Positions 24,001 to 33,283 of a DNA stretch of 64,000 nucleotides are shown here, piece by piece. The stretch spans positions 23,190,560 to 23,254,559 of the forward strand of contig OY821742.1 in assembly GCA_963682055.1 (NCBI GenBank), in the 5' to 3' direction. The DNA comes from Primula veris. Lineage: Eukaryota; Streptophyta; Magnoliopsida; Ericales; Primulaceae. The position numbers were made by a program, and so were the translations under genes. The notes below the pieces were generated by a model. That model had not been told where the DNA came from and made no database searches. It worked only from the letters and a program-made list of their open reading frames with translations. Numbering within the stretch: position 1 is the first letter of the stretch; every line of letters begins with the position of its first letter.

Positions 24001-27000
24001 ATGAATTTAAGCTAAAGTATCTTGTTTGGCACAATTGCGATAACCAAGTCACTATTGAATGCAGAGACTAAAACGTTCCAGTTCTAGAATCAGTTATTCT
24101 ACTAACAAATTTCAAAAACAGCACGACAATGAAACATAATACATAGAACAGGATTTCTTAAGCTACGTCTGGCAACAATTTTTTTGGCCAAATTCAGATT
24201 TTAAAAGTCTGTTCCAAAAATCAATTGAAAATCCAGATTTTTTATTTGTAAATTATTTAGGTTTTGTAGCCCAAAAATCTGACTTATAAAAGCTAAATAA
24301 TGTGAGTGTCCAAACACCGCCAGATTCAAAAAAAAAAATCCAAAAATCATCAAAAGAAATCGGTTACCAAACAGACCCTTAATGTCAAGCTTAAATATTA
24401 AAAATAGTAGTCGTACAAAAGAGCAGTGTTTCAAAAGTCCCCGCCTTGCTCCGCCTAGGCGCTAGGCCCCTGACTGCCGTCGCGATTAATAGTATGTGCT
24501 TTTATATGAGTTAAATCCAGGTTGATCCGGGTCAACCAGGTCAATCCGGTCAAAATAGGTAAAATTTTATTATTAATTAAAAAACTCACAAAAGATTAAT
24601 AAAAATACATATTGAACAATCAGATTTACACTTCAAAATTTTCTTTCAATACATCATTATGTTTATTTATTTAGTTTATACTCGACTGTTCAAATATTAT
24701 TATAGCTTTTTTTGAATTACTGATAGTATATTGATAAATTAATAGTGTATAAATACTTAATTTAGATTATTAATTATATTTACAACATAAATATCAAATG
24801 AAAATCCAAAAAAAAACAAAAATATGTTAAAATATGGTTTTTCTGCCTATGCGTTGTTTAGGCTCACCTATTCACCTAGACGCCCAGCCCCACCTCCCGT
24901 CTTTAGTCCGTTTAACCATTTTTGAAACCTTGACTCGTACAATTATTGGGTTGTAATAGTATAACTATGGGCTAATAGGCTTGAAATGTTCAATTTAACT
25001 TGGTAATCTTATTTATAACATGTGTATTGTACAAATGTATAAAAAAATGAATAAAAATGTGAAAATATGGTCCTGCCGCCTAAACACCGCCTAGCGCCTA
25101 GACCCCCAGGCCCCACCTCACCGCCTAGATCTCGCCTAGTGCTATTTGAAACCTTGCAAAATAATAGTATAGGCAAAAACAAAGATAGATATACGGTCCG
25201 TTTGGCATCAACCTTTTTGGTCAAAAAACTGCTTTTAAAAAGCAATTGTAAAAATTCTTGATTATAAAAGTTGGTTGGTACGTTTGGTAAAAATTTCTTA
25301 AAAGTTTGATTTATAAAGATTTGCATTTTGTTTTAGATTTTAGCTTTTTAGAAGTTTAAATGACCAAATTTATTTCGTACCAATTGCTATTTTGCATAAA
25401 CTAGAGTTGTACTATCAAAAATTTGTTCATTCATTCTTTTTTCTTAAAATGCGAAATTAGTGCCGGAAAAGCTAAAAATTCCACCAAAAACATAGATTTT
25501 TTCTTTTCAAGCTTTTCTAGCCAAAATCTAGCTTTTTAAAAGCCATAAAAGCTAACATACCAAACACCCAATGTTGTATATATATATATAGAGAGAGAGA
25601 GAGAGCGCTCTACCTGAAGGGTACGGAAGTGAGTGGAAGAGTTATGGAAATATATAAGGTGGGTCGCACGTTATTATTGATACAATACCTCCCCTTATCC
25701 CGCAAACAAACATGGCATCTATAGATAGATAGATAGATAGATATTCATATATATACAGAGAGTCACAGAGAGATGCGAATTTAAGCTAAACTCACTATTG
25801 AATGTAGACACTGGAAATTCTACAATCAGTAACAAATTCCAAAAACAGGATGAAAATGAAACATAATACTAGAAAAACAGTAGTCGTACAAAAGTATAGT
25901 GTAGGCAGTGCACAAGCAAAGATAGATATAGATATATATATATATAAAGAGAGAATGACGTGAAAGGTACGGAAATGGGTGGAAGATAAAGTCACTATTG
26001 AATGCAGACACTAAAAAAAAATCCAATTCTACAATCGGTTATTTTGGACAGTGGCGGAACTAGATATGGGTGGGGCTGAATTATATGTATATACTATTTT
26101 GTAATTATGGGGATGTTGAAAGACTATAATTGTCAAATTTTCACTAAAATACATGGAAAAACTTTGTTTTTTTCGTAATATGGGGATGTTGTAGCCCTTT
26201 TTAGCATGTATCTAGTTCCTCCACTGATTTTCAACTAACAAATTCCAAAAACTAATACTATAAAAATAGTAGTTGTACGGATACCCAGTAACGGGCGTGC
26301 TTTCTGTTTCTCTCGCTACCTGTACGTGGTTTCGCTATCGCTAAAAACTACCTCTCTTTCTCTCTAACGAAGCAACTAAAACCCCCTTAATCACCAAAAC
26401 AATGCTAAACAGGTGATTTTGAGTTCTTTTTTCATTCGGATAATCAATAATAGCTTAAATTATATCTGGGTTTATATTTATTACGACAAAAAGTTGCGGC
26501 CTAAAATGAATAGCGAGAGACAGAAAATAGTTAATAGAGCCAGAAAAATTAGTCCAACAAAAAAGTAGTGTAGGCAGAAACAAAGATAGATAGATGCAGA
26601 CACTAAAACGATCCAATTCTACAATCAGTTACTTGTACTAACAAATTTAAAAAACAGGACGAGACAATGAAACATAATAGTAGAAAAACAATAGTGGTAC
26701 AAAAGAGTAAGTGTAGGAACAAACAAAGATATATATATTTCTTATATAAATTGGTGGGTAAAAACTGAGTATTTCATTTTATTAATAATGAATGGTCATA
26801 AAGATAAAGATGAAGAAACTAAACAATAAAAACTAATACAAATATAGATAGATAAAGGGAGAGAGAGAGGTATACGTGGAAGTGGGTTTCGGAGTTTTGA
26901 TGGAGGAAACGGGCGGAGAGAAGGGCAGAGTGAGCAGATTCAGAAACTGTCTTAGGAAGCTCTTCAGAAATATACACATGCCATGGCACTACTACTTTCT

Positions 27001-27046
27001 CCTTTGTTTCTTCTTCTTCTTCTTTAACCTTCTCTCTTTCTCCTTC

Positions 27047-27049
<3 letters not shown>
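1596..27049 (-). CDS. RHIP1: RHIP1-like protein (RGS1-HXK1-interacting protein 1), 8 exons, 240 aa
   Basis: Exons on the minus strand, by plus coordinates: 26876-27049, 23723-23789, 12404-12481, 7223-7275, 6963-7099, 6826-6890, 1890-1948 and 1596-1685. Together they make 723 nt (240 codons plus stop). Every junction is GT..AG and the phases agree throughout. The order of motifs matches what I remember of Arabidopsis RHIP1: [10 protein letters not shown] then [18 protein letters not shown] (exons 3-4), [16 protein letters not shown] and [12 protein letters not shown] (exon 5), [16 protein letters not shown] (exons 5-6), [20 protein letters not shown] (exons 6-7) and [12 protein letters not shown] at the end. 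The charged N-terminus (residues 1-20) is low complexity, residues 87-106 are a hydrophobic stretch, and the C-terminal half is helical and probably coiled. In Arabidopsis the protein binds the glucose sensor hexokinase 1 and the G-protein regulator RGS1. The start is the first ATG after a (GA)n tract in the leader. The odd feature is gene length, about 25 kb, caused by transposon-filled introns. The coding frame itself looks intact. Confidence 0.85.
1949..2589 (-). other. Part of RHIP1-like intron 6, no feature recognised
   Basis: Intronic sequence between exon 7 (1890-1948) and the 3' end of the LINE remnant. I see only AT-rich sequence, with no conserved coding or repeat boundary. Confidence 0.5.
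2747..4110. mobile_element. Non-autonomous Mutator-like TIR element
   Basis: A 1,364-bp element with terminal inverted repeats of about 120 bp. The left end reads gagattaagtcacttttgta and the right end, reverse-complemented, gagattaagttacttttgta, and the similarity continues inward to 'gattcagac'. It is flanked by a 10-bp target duplication with one mismatch (cattgtgtcc 2737-2746, cattttgtcc 4111-4120). Long TIRs with a 9-11 bp duplication point to the Mutator superfamily. The interior has no transposase. It holds (TA)n tracts (about 2984-3030 and 3805-3845), a duplicated block of about 50 bp (about 3618-3722) and a small MITE. It sits inside the LINE. Confidence 0.88.
3187..3387. mobile_element. 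Small MITE inside the Mutator-like element
   Basis: The ends tagggcttgttt and, reverse-complemented, tagagcttgttt form a short inverted repeat around about 200 bp of non-coding sequence. The 'GCTTGTTTGG'-like termini resemble plant hAT-type MITEs. I could not find a clean 8-bp target duplication, so the call is modest. Confidence 0.4.
5302..6415. mobile_element. Second non-autonomous Mutator-like TIR element
   Basis: A 1,114-bp element with diverged TIRs of about 120 bp. The left end is gactttttTacc and the right end, reverse-complemented, gagtttttttacc; both continue through 'aaactaatt' and 'ctagtgttg' to 'gagagaaaaac'. It is flanked by a 9-bp target duplication with one mismatch (tctcttctg 5293-5301, tctcctctg 6416-6424). 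No transposase is seen. It interrupts the same LINE as the element at 2747-4110 but belongs to a different TIR family. Confidence 0.85.
7309..7473 (-). repeat. 3' LTR of the 7.3-11.1 kb copia element
   Basis: This 165-bp repeat reads TGTTGGAATATAG ... TATTTAACT on the minus strand. It is equal in length to the LTR at 10955-11119. It starts with TG but does not end in the canonical CA; the target duplications fix the borders. Confidence 0.93.
7481..10421 (-). pseudogene. Copia polyprotein remnant (protease, integrase, RT, RNase H)
   Basis: Domains in copia order on the minus strand, with plus coordinates: protease [12 protein letters not shown] (about 10210-10245); GAG-pre-integrase block with [12 protein letters not shown] (about 9820-9855); integrase core with [17 protein letters not shown] and [12 protein letters not shown] (about 9380-9700); RT with [19 protein letters not shown] and the catalytic VYIDD (about 8030-8290); RNase H/C-terminal part with [14 protein letters not shown] and DILTKPL (about 7540-7710). 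It is broken by a stop after CEAC (9771) and several frameshifts. After VYIDD it jumps to the late-RT block [11 protein letters not shown], so about 100 residues have been deleted. Most of gag is also missing between 10421 and the primer site. Confidence 0.9.
10955..11119 (-). repeat. 5' LTR of the 7.3-11.1 kb copia element
   Basis: A 165-bp LTR next to the primer-binding site at 10941-10954 and the right target duplication gataa at 11120-11124. It differs from its partner by single-base changes only, with no indels seen. Confidence 0.93.
11125..12403 (-). other. Left part of RHIP1-like intron 3
   Basis: Intronic, AT-rich sequence between the copia element and exon 3. A short stretch near 11540-11580 (ttggcgaaaccaggacttg) resembles one end of the 'CAGTGGCGGAAC' MITEs seen elsewhere in the window, but no partner end is visible. 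Confidence 0.4.
12872..13112 (+). repeat. 5' LTR of the 12.9-18.1 kb copia element
   Basis: A 241-bp repeat matching 17857-18096 with scattered differences. It starts TG and ends CA just before the primer site. Confidence 0.85.
13369..17847 (+). pseudogene. Copia gag-pol remnant
   Basis: A gag-like start at 13369 ([13 protein letters not shown]) soon hits a stop. Gag continues in other frames to a CX2CX4HX4C zinc knuckle ([14 protein letters not shown], about 14190-14235). Then come protease [13 protein letters not shown] (about 14500), integrase with VHSDIWGPS (about 15085) and [12 protein letters not shown] (about 15358), RT with [10 protein letters not shown] (about 16450), [12 protein letters not shown] (about 16760) and [10 protein letters not shown] (about 16885), and RNase H with YTDADYAGS (about 17380) ending at 17847. 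Many stops and frameshifts make it non-functional. The order PR-INT-RT-RH is diagnostic of Ty1/copia. Confidence 0.9.
17857..18096 (+). repeat. 3' LTR of the 12.9-18.1 kb copia element
   Basis: It matches the 5' LTR from TGGAAAACATG to about 'catacttgct'. The last few bases are uncertain because another element inserted at 18099 with target duplication ttatg (18094-18098). Confidence 0.8.
18099..18524 (-). repeat. 3' LTR of the non-autonomous element
   Basis: A 426-bp LTR reading TGTAATGAGCCAGG ... ATAACA on the minus strand. It is about 20 bp longer than its partner because of small indels. Confidence 0.9.
18540..19530 (-). pseudogene. C-terminal part of the non-autonomous element's unknown protein
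   Basis: Overlapping minus-strand frames (19299-19066 and 19105-18540) encode a hydrophilic, Glu/Lys-rich segment (for example [19 protein letters not shown]) followed by a segment with Trp and Cys. A reading in another frame near 18530-18560 gives [13 protein letters not shown], like the closing lines of some plant LTR-element proteins. It is probably the 3' half of one gag-like protein whose 5' half lies at 21875-23018, split by the solo LTR. I do not recognise a function. Confidence 0.4.
19537..21898 (+). repeat. Solo LTR (about 2.4 kb), probably Ty3/gypsy
   Basis: A sequence bounded by TGTAATAACCCGAG (19537) and ATTCGGGGCTCGACA (to 21898) with target duplication tgact (19532-19536 and 21899-21903). 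No primer site, purine tract or coding domain is present. The great length, 'TGTAATAACCCGA' start, GC-skewed blocks and internal imperfect repeats around 'ggtaccattttggtac' (about 20158, 20310, 20580) fit the long LTRs of plant Tekay/Del-type chromoviruses. A 23-bp unit that includes the LTR end and the target site is repeated right after it (21899-21926). Orientation is inferred from a GGTAAG-like site near 19965 and is uncertain. Confidence 0.8.
21862..23018 (-). pseudogene. Gag-like N-terminal part of the non-autonomous element's protein
   Basis: Just inside the primer site, minus-strand frames encode a Pro-rich segment ([20 protein letters not shown], about 22800-22860), more Pro/His/Gln-rich sequence (22279-22593), then a likely coiled coil with [10 protein letters not shown] and [14 protein letters not shown] (21875-22186). 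The frame is broken at about 22600 and 22230. Position and composition suggest a gag-like protein, but there is no zinc knuckle or recognised gag domain. The reading is interrupted on its C-terminal side by the solo LTR. Confidence 0.45.
23090..23494 (-). repeat. 5' LTR of the non-autonomous element
   Basis: A 405-bp LTR with the same termini as 18099-18524, adjoining the primer site on its left and target duplication ttatg at 23495-23499. Confidence 0.9.
24168..24380. mobile_element. MITE with CTGGCAAC/GTTACCA ends in intron 1
   Basis: It interrupts repeat copy 1. The left end has gtctggcaacaatttttttgg and the right end, reverse-complemented, gggtctgtttggtaacc. Such 'GTYTGTTTGG' termini are common in plant hAT-like MITEs. 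There are no coding features, and the boundaries are approximate. Confidence 0.55.
24431..25158. mobile_element. 'CGCCTAGGCG' inverted-repeat element(s) in intron 1
   Basis: It inserts in repeat copy 1 after 'gagcagtg'. The left end is ttcaaaagtccccgccttg and the matching inverted end is near 24900-24935 (acc-atttttgaaaccttg). A second inverted end lies at 25070-25158 (cgcctagtgctatttgaaac), suggesting two overlapping copies. The GC-rich gcctaggcgctaggcc blocks are a familiar plant repeat type. I cannot name the family. Confidence 0.5.
25196..25572. mobile_element. MITE with GGTCCGTTTGGCA ends in intron 1
   Basis: Inserted at the end of repeat copy 1. The left end ggtccgtttggcatcaacc and the right end, reverse-complemented gggtgtttggtatgttagc, form an imperfect inverted repeat. 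The interior has mirrored 'gcttttaaaaagc'-like stretches that could fold back. A non-autonomous hAT-type element is likely. Confidence 0.6.
26049..26227. mobile_element. MITE with CAGTGGCGGAAC ends in intron 1
   Basis: A 179-bp insertion in repeat copy 3 with inverted ends cagtggcggaactagata and, reverse-complemented, cagtggaggaactagata. Flanks attttgga and attttcaa may be a decayed 8-bp duplication. This fits the hAT superfamily. A related pair of ends occurs near 61890-62305. Confidence 0.7.

Positions 27050-27080
<31 letters not shown>
27048..27080. repeat. (CT)n microsatellite in the RHIP1-like leader
   Basis: About 16 CT units directly upstream of the RHIP1-like ATG (GA repeats in the transcript sense). 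CT/GA tracts are common in plant 5' UTRs. Confidence 0.85.
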
Positions 27081-27081
<1 letters not shown>

Positions 27082-27082
<1 letters not shown>

Positions 27083-28363
27083 TCCAACCGCACTACTTAA
27101 TCAAACAGATGCTGGCACAAACCCTTTTAGAGCAACGGGGGTGTTTGCAAGCGCTTTCCAAAAATTAAAATTACGACTGTTTGGTAAATAAAATGAACCA
27201 CTCTCCGTAAGTTTGAGCATTTGGATCGAATCGTTTTTTTTTACACTTCTGAAAAGTCTGATAGAATTTCTCATAAAGTCTGATAGAATTTCTTTTTATC
27301 TTGTCTTAATTTTTAATCTATTCTTCAAATTTTCTCCTCTATCTTTATAAATCAATAGTTATGTTATCACACAAAGTTATCGTGTCTTTTTCGGCGTGGT
27401 GTTGAATTTCGCAGATCTTATCAAGAGGAGATGACCTCCATCAGATTCTTTTTCACCGCTGCAATTGCAAATTCTATTCTTGCATCCTATAACAATTGTT
27501 AAAAATGTTTTTTAAAATAAAATTATTGTTCGCAATAGGTTGTTTTTGCATATTTATTTAGCAATAATGCTTTTATTGATGTTTTTTTATTTTTGTAATT
27601 GTTTATAAATATTTGGTTTTTAAAGTGATACAAAATTTATTAGTATATTTTTATGTGTGTTTTCGTAGTATATGAATTATTGTGGTATTAAGTCATTTCG
27701 AACTTATACATATCAAACGCAGACAAAACTTATAAAAATCAAAATCACTTTTCCACCAGACGCTAATTTTTTCTAAAGTACTTTTTATATAAGTCACTTT
27801 TCAATAGCACTTTTTCAGACAACACTTTTTAGGGAAGCACTTGATTTCCTAATCACAACAATTTACAGTTTTTTTTACTACCTCCTTTTTACTATGTAAG
27901 TCGATTACTGTTTTCGCCTGTTTCACGTTCACTTTTTAATTAATAAATAAATTTAGCTTTACATGTTTGCCCTTTCTCATATTAAACTGAATAAAAAATG
28001 TGGGTAAATTTGGAAATTAGGTGTAAAATTAGTGCAAGGATTATGTAGCCATAGGTTTGAGAGTTAAAAGGAAAAAATGCAAAATAAAATAGGAACCACA
28101 TGGCTAATGGGGCTTGCTTAATAACTTATTCATTTCTATCTAATTTTTTATTATATCTAATTTTGATCGTTTTATAACTTGTATCAAAATTATTAAAATT
28201 AATTTTTTTTTAAATCTAATTATAAAATTTAACATTTGAACTATATGTTCAACCTTTGAAAATTTTCATTACAACAATTTTGATACAAGTTCTTACCCGT
28301 TCAAAATTGCACGTAATTTCGTATTGGACAATTAAATAAGAACGAGAGACTAATATTTAATTT
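27082..28363. other. Intergenic, upstream of the RHIP1-like gene
   Basis: The probable promoter side of the RHIP1-like gene. AT-rich. Segments with 'gggtgtttgcaagcg' (27139) and 'ccaccagacgctaat' (27754) look like eroded MITE ends, but no firm boundary is found. No conserved ORF. Confidence 0.4.
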
Positions 28364-28637
28364 TGGACGATTTCTCGTTTAGTATCACAAATTAACACTT
28401 CTTTTTTAGTACCCTCAACTTTTGGTTTTTTATTTTCTTTTACTACGATTTCGTCAACTCTAACCAGATCTTGGATGGAATCTATTAAAATGAATATTTT
28501 GGTCATTTCCTTACAGATGGCAAATGACTTGCACATAATATTATTTCATCCATTAAATAGACAGAATGGTACAAAACAGTAACGTTTTAATAGTTTAGGT
28601 TACTAAAAGTTTGTGGTACTAAGCAAGAAATCGTCCA
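28364..28637. mobile_element. MITE with TGGACGATTTCT ends
   Basis: A 274-bp block with inverted ends tggacgatttctcgtttag and, reverse-complemented, tggacgatttcttgcttag, non-coding inside. A diverged relative without clear ends lies at about 33560-33700 (ttagtatcacaaact ... tagtacaattttgtcaa). No clean target duplication was found. Confidence 0.65.
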
Positions 28638-31140
28638 TAAATAAAGATACTAAAGTATAATAATCATATTTAGTTTAGACCAATTGTGCACTGGGCGTAG
28701 TCATAATAATTTAGAGTTTTTGTAATTTATATAAGTTATGGGTTGCCCATTTGGTTCTTTTTTTCTTTGACCTTTTAATTGCTTGTTTCACCATTTTAAT
28801 ACTACTAAAGTTGATTAATGTACGACTTACTCTAAATGTTGGACTAAAAATATAATAGGGTATCTTCGGTGTCACATGTATTCGGTTCAAACGATTGTCT
28901 AAACCTCACTTGGCTAACCGAGCGTCAGGCGAGCGGAAGTTCGAGATAAAAAATCATTGTCTCGGTTCTCGATTCAAGAACAAGGTTCAGGAAGAACAAC
29001 AACATTAGGCATAAAAACTGCTATAAACCCAATACGATTAAAAATTGTTCATTAAATGAGGCTATTTTCTCATTTAGTAACAAATGTGAGCTAAACGAAC
29101 ATAGTGAATATCAATTCACAATACTTCTTATGGAATTCGTTTTCCAATATAGTATTTTGGTGAAAATTCGATCCAATATGTCAATTTCAGACATTTGTTC
29201 ACCATCAACGTCATCACGTCTGACATGTGGCGTGAAATAAAATCATCACATTAGCCTTCATCTCGTGAGTAACAACAAACTTGTGTTTTACTCATTAAAG
29301 ATGGCATCTAAAAATTTTGGGCATCACATATTTATTGCATGCGGCGGCGGAATAACACATCGGCTAAACATATCGCAATTAATACCAAGTTCACGATTTT
29401 TCTCATCATAAATGGCATCTAACAAGTGATATGAGTTCTGAATTAATTAACATATAAAACGATAGTTTTATATGTTTTGCAGAAGCATAAACTTTGTTTC
29501 GAAACGACAGGTTTGAAAAGACTTGTTTTGTTTTACGAGTGAATTAGTTCTTATTTATGGAAATCGACAAATTGATATTGAGACACTAATTTGACAAAAA
29601 AAGTTTTTACATAAACACATTCGGGGAAATTATTATTTACTAAAACCATTTCGATAGCTCTATTTGAACACAGCCAGGAAAGATGATGAGGGTGGTGGCC
29701 ATAAATGCTCCTTAAAAACCGACCTCGTTAGAAGAGCAACTTCCGCCTTAATCTTTTCTAGATATCGTATCCAAATAGGTGAGCCTAATTGGACAAGATT
29801 CATAATTTTTTCAATTTAATTGTGAATATATACGGTTTCGCAAATTTACATATCATATAGATATACTTATATATAATTACCAATTTAACATATCACATGG
29901 AGAGATACATAAACACATGCAATGTCATCACATACCAATTACATATAAACACATCAATTAGTTCACTAGTCTCATGCTTGTTTTAGAGTAGTACTACAAG
30001 TTTATATGTAATGTCAAGTAACAAACTACTACATGCAATTATATATCATGTGATTTAGTCGTACAACAATTCAAATACTATTATCCATATGTATATTCAA
30101 CGATTTCATATAGCATATGCTTCTAAATATTAAGTGGAATATACATACAAAGTCATCACATGGTAGTAATTTGTATTAGTACTAAATTATATAATGCATG
30201 GCAGTGACAAATAAGCACTTATACATGAGTTTGGATTTTTCTATTATATTTTTTCTGAAAAAAACGTACAAACCGTACATTTTTTTTACGAACTGTACAT
30301 TTCAAGTGTACGGTTTGGGTTTCAGTCAAAATCGTAGATTAAATGTACATACCGTACATATTTTCTACGGTTTACACTCAGAAATTACCAAAATACCCCT
30401 GCGTCATATTAAATTGAAAAACACACTTTCTCTCTTTCACAGTTACAGATTATATATAAAAAACAAAAACAAATCAACAATCAACCAAAATAAAAACCAT
30501 AACTACCAAATTCCGTCCCTTAATCCATTTGTTACCCCGATTAAACCACATTTAGCTTTAATTCACCGAATTAGATACCCTAATTCAAGTTATTTCTTTA
30601 TTCCCTAATTTATTATATATTTTATATAGTTTCAATTTGTAAAATACGGAAAAAAATATATAATATGTCAATTGATTAATTGATTATTCACTTGGCGATT
30701 ATAATTGCTTGTTATTTATTTATATTAATTAAAAAAACTTAGACTTGTTGATATTTTTCCCGTTTTATAAAAATATAGGGTTTTTATGCAAATTTGTTTA
30801 TTTAAACGTTTATTACCGATTGTTTGGTTGCCATTAATTGTGTATGTTCCTTATATTGTTTGGATTGGAAAAATAAAAATAGTTAGACTTTATTAATATT
30901 TACCCGTTTGGAAAATTAAGGTTTTTTATAAAATTTGTTGATTTATATGTTAATTACTTTGATTGCATAAATATTAGTTGTAACTTTTATGTGGAATTAT
31001 AGCTAATCTAACACTTTAGAAAAGCGAGCATAGTTTGTTGGCCTAATTACTGTCTAGATGAATATATTTACCCAACTATATTTGTTAGGCTAACATTTTT
31101 TTGATAAATTGTTTAATTTTATATCCATTTTTTATACAGT
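28638..31140. other. Intergenic AT-rich sequence
   Basis: There are no conserved coding signals. The 136-residue ORF at 30198-30608 is AT-driven and Lys/Asn/Ile-rich; I do not trust it. 'acgtacaaaccgtaca'-type short repeats lie at 30270-30370, and ccaaaatacccctgcg at 30389 resembles the termini of some TIR elements. Confidence 0.35.
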
Positions 31141-31147
31141 TTCTTCA

Positions 31148-31488
31148 TGACTCAGCCAGGTGCACAGATTAAAAGTAAGATGAGTATTTTACGTCAGACC
31201 GATCATATATCAAATAAGACTTGGAAGACTGAGAGAGAAGCGTGAAGAGGGGATGCGAACAAGATGCGGCTATACAATTATAGTTAAGAGATATCGATGC
31301 CTCCAACGGTGGTACATAATATGATTAGAGCGGCTTTTTATAGTATTTACATAATAGGTAATTATACTGTAGATCAAGGTTTGATTACAACATTAGTGCA
31401 CATGTGGCGTGATGAGAGCCACACGTTCCATTTTTGCGGTGGAGGGTTAGGGATATCTCTATAAGATGTAGAGATCATGTGGCGTTAA
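31148..31488 (+). pseudogene. Broken plant-mobile-domain (MAIN-like) gene fragment
   Basis: The plus-strand translation, with several stops, contains SILRQTDHISNKTW, IRAAFYSIYIIG, QGLITTLVHMWRDESHTFHF and then a stop before DVEIMW. This follows the order of the plant mobile domain found in MAIN-like proteins and in some Mutator-like transposons (block 'LITALVERWRPETHTFH ... DVEVLW', from memory). It ends abruptly at about 31488, where short repeats begin. No TIR pair could be fixed around it. Clearly non-functional. Confidence 0.6.
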
Positions 31489-31497
31489 AAAATATTA

Positions 31498-31665
31498 ATT
31501 CAATTCAATTCAATTAACGAATGGGAATTTAATTTTTTTTTATCAAACTTCGTCAATTCAATTAACGAAGTTCTATTTAATTTTTTTTAATCAAATTCGT
31601 CAATTTAATTAACGAAGTAATATTTAATTATTTTTATGAACTTCGTCAATTCAATTAACGAACAT
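31498..31665. repeat. Short tandem repeat of a palindrome-bearing unit
   Basis: Three units of about 60 bp share cttcgtcaattcaattaacg; each unit contains an inverted repeat (cttcgt ... aacgaag). It directly follows the truncated mobile-domain fragment. Confidence 0.7.
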
Positions 31666-32269
31666 AAAGAAGTAGGCCACATTGAGAATTTAAAATAGAG
31701 TTAGACCATTATGGTATTTTTGAGTACAAATAAGACCATTTTGGAAAAAAACTCCTAATAAGCATGCATGCAGTTGTTTATAGAATAAGTATGCGGCTAC
31801 AGTAGCCCTAAAAAATATTACAGGTCTATAAGATGAGAATTTATACATGTATCTTCAAGTATATCCAATATTTATAAAAGATTATACAACTTGTATCATA
31901 ACATGCAGGGGGATATCATGCGATTTACAAGACTTCAGTAGCAATTTAATACATGACATGGTATATACATATAAATCATGCAAGCATGTTTACGTCACTA
32001 TATGAGGAAGCATGCAATTCGTTGTAGCCTGGGACAGTAGAAAATAATATTCTTTTGAGTAATTGTATTCCTGTTACACGATACGTTGGAAAAATCGATA
32101 CAACAATAAAACCCCTATCGAACTTTTATAAGCAATAAACCTCAACCTTTATACCCAATTTCCTAATTTTTACTCCAATCTTCACGAGCAAGTGGTCGTA
32201 ACATATTGTAAGTCAACTATTAGCGATATAATATGGAGATAAGTAAAATAGAAAGGCTTAATGTATTAA

Positions 32270-33283
32270 GGATAAATTAACAAAATATGCTACTTTTGAA
32301 ACTAAATTAACAAAAATATATCTAAAAATTTCTAATTAACAAAAATATATCCAAAATTTCATACCATAATTTGTATATTTCATAACCTTATTTCAAAAGT
32401 TCATACCCTTATTTCAAAAGTTCATACCCTAATTTGTATTTTTCATACCCTTATTTCAAAAGTTCATACCTTAATTTGTATTTTTCATACGCTTATTCCA
32501 AAAGTTCATACCCTTATTTCAAAAATTCATACACTAATTTGTATTTTTCATATCCTTATCAAAAGTTCATACCCTTATTTCAAAAGTTCATACCCTAATT
32601 TGTATTTTTTATACTCTTATTCCAAAAGTTCATACCCTTATTTCAAAAGTTCATATACTGATTCATAGAGTTCACATTTATTTTCAAATTTCATACTCCA
32701 AATTACATAATTCATACACATAATTTTCAACTCCATATCATTAATTCACCTAATTCATACACTTATTTTTTAACATTATACACTAATTAACAAATCCAAC
32801 TCTTACCCGTCCTCCGATCTCGAACTATCACGTCGTCGTCGTGGGACTCTACTTCGATGACATCATCTCCGTCGACATCAATCTCGAGTTTCGACCTCGT
32901 TGTACACACTCGTCGTCCATTCCGATATATGTGTCCGTCTCAATCTCCATGGAAGAAAGAGATCGGAGAGAGAGAGAGTAAGGAGAAAAAAAAATCAAAA
33001 AAATAGATGGAGGATGATGAGAGAGATCGGAAAGGGAGAGAAATGATGAGAGATCGGTAAGAGTGGGAAGGAGAAGGAGAGAGATCGGAGAGAGAGAAGG
33101 AGGAGAGAGAAATCGGAGAGAATGTGAGAGGAGGAGGGAGGGAGTAAAGAGATTGAGAGGGATAAATCAGATTTTTTGTTTTTTATTAATTATTAATTGA
33201 AAGTATGTTTTTGATAATTTAACTTTTGAGGATTTGATTTTGTTAATATAATAACTGTAGGGTATGTTTATGTTAATTGCCTC
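32270..33283. mobile_element. Mutator-like TIR element with a tandem repeat inside
   Basis: About 1.0 kb flanked by a perfect 9-bp duplication atgtattaa (32261-32269 and 33284-33292). The ends are imperfectly inverted (ggataaattaac and, reverse-complemented, gaggcaattaac, with further similarity around 'attaacaaaat'). Inside are a tandem array (about 32355-32680) and a GC-richer segment with a 33-codon minus-strand ORF at 32849-32950. It is followed by a purine-rich (gagaga) tract at 32955-33165. No transposase. Confidence 0.65.
32355..32680. repeat. Tandem repeat 'ttcataccctta-tttcaaaag'
   Basis: About a dozen alternating short units of the form ttcataccctaatttgta and ttcatacccttatttcaaaag, about 21 and 22 bp each, forming higher-order pairs. 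It is within the 32.3-33.3 kb TIR element. Confidence 0.8.

Larger units (their letters stand above)
24003..26740. repeat. Four-copy segmental repeat in RHIP1-like intron 1
   Basis: A block of about 140-180 bp reading roughly 'tattgaatgcagacactaaa' ... 'acaatgaaacataatag' ... 'gtagtcgtacaaaag' ... 'aaagatagatata' occurs four times. Copy 1 lies at 24003-24160, 24386-24430 and 25156-25195; copy 2 at about 25770-25935; copy 3 at about 25988-26290; copy 4 at about 26586-26740. Copy 1 is cut by three insertions and copy 3 by one. The repeats look like old tandem duplications within the intron. Confidence 0.7.

Noticed and set aside
27132..27840. Another MITE upstream of the RHIP1-like gene
   Set aside because: Some end-like motifs are present, but no inverted pair or target duplication could be matched.
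30198..30608. 136-residue ORF in intergenic DNA
   Set aside because: Very AT-rich, with a Lys/Asn/Ile/Tyr-dominated composition, and no recognised domain, splice context or promoter.
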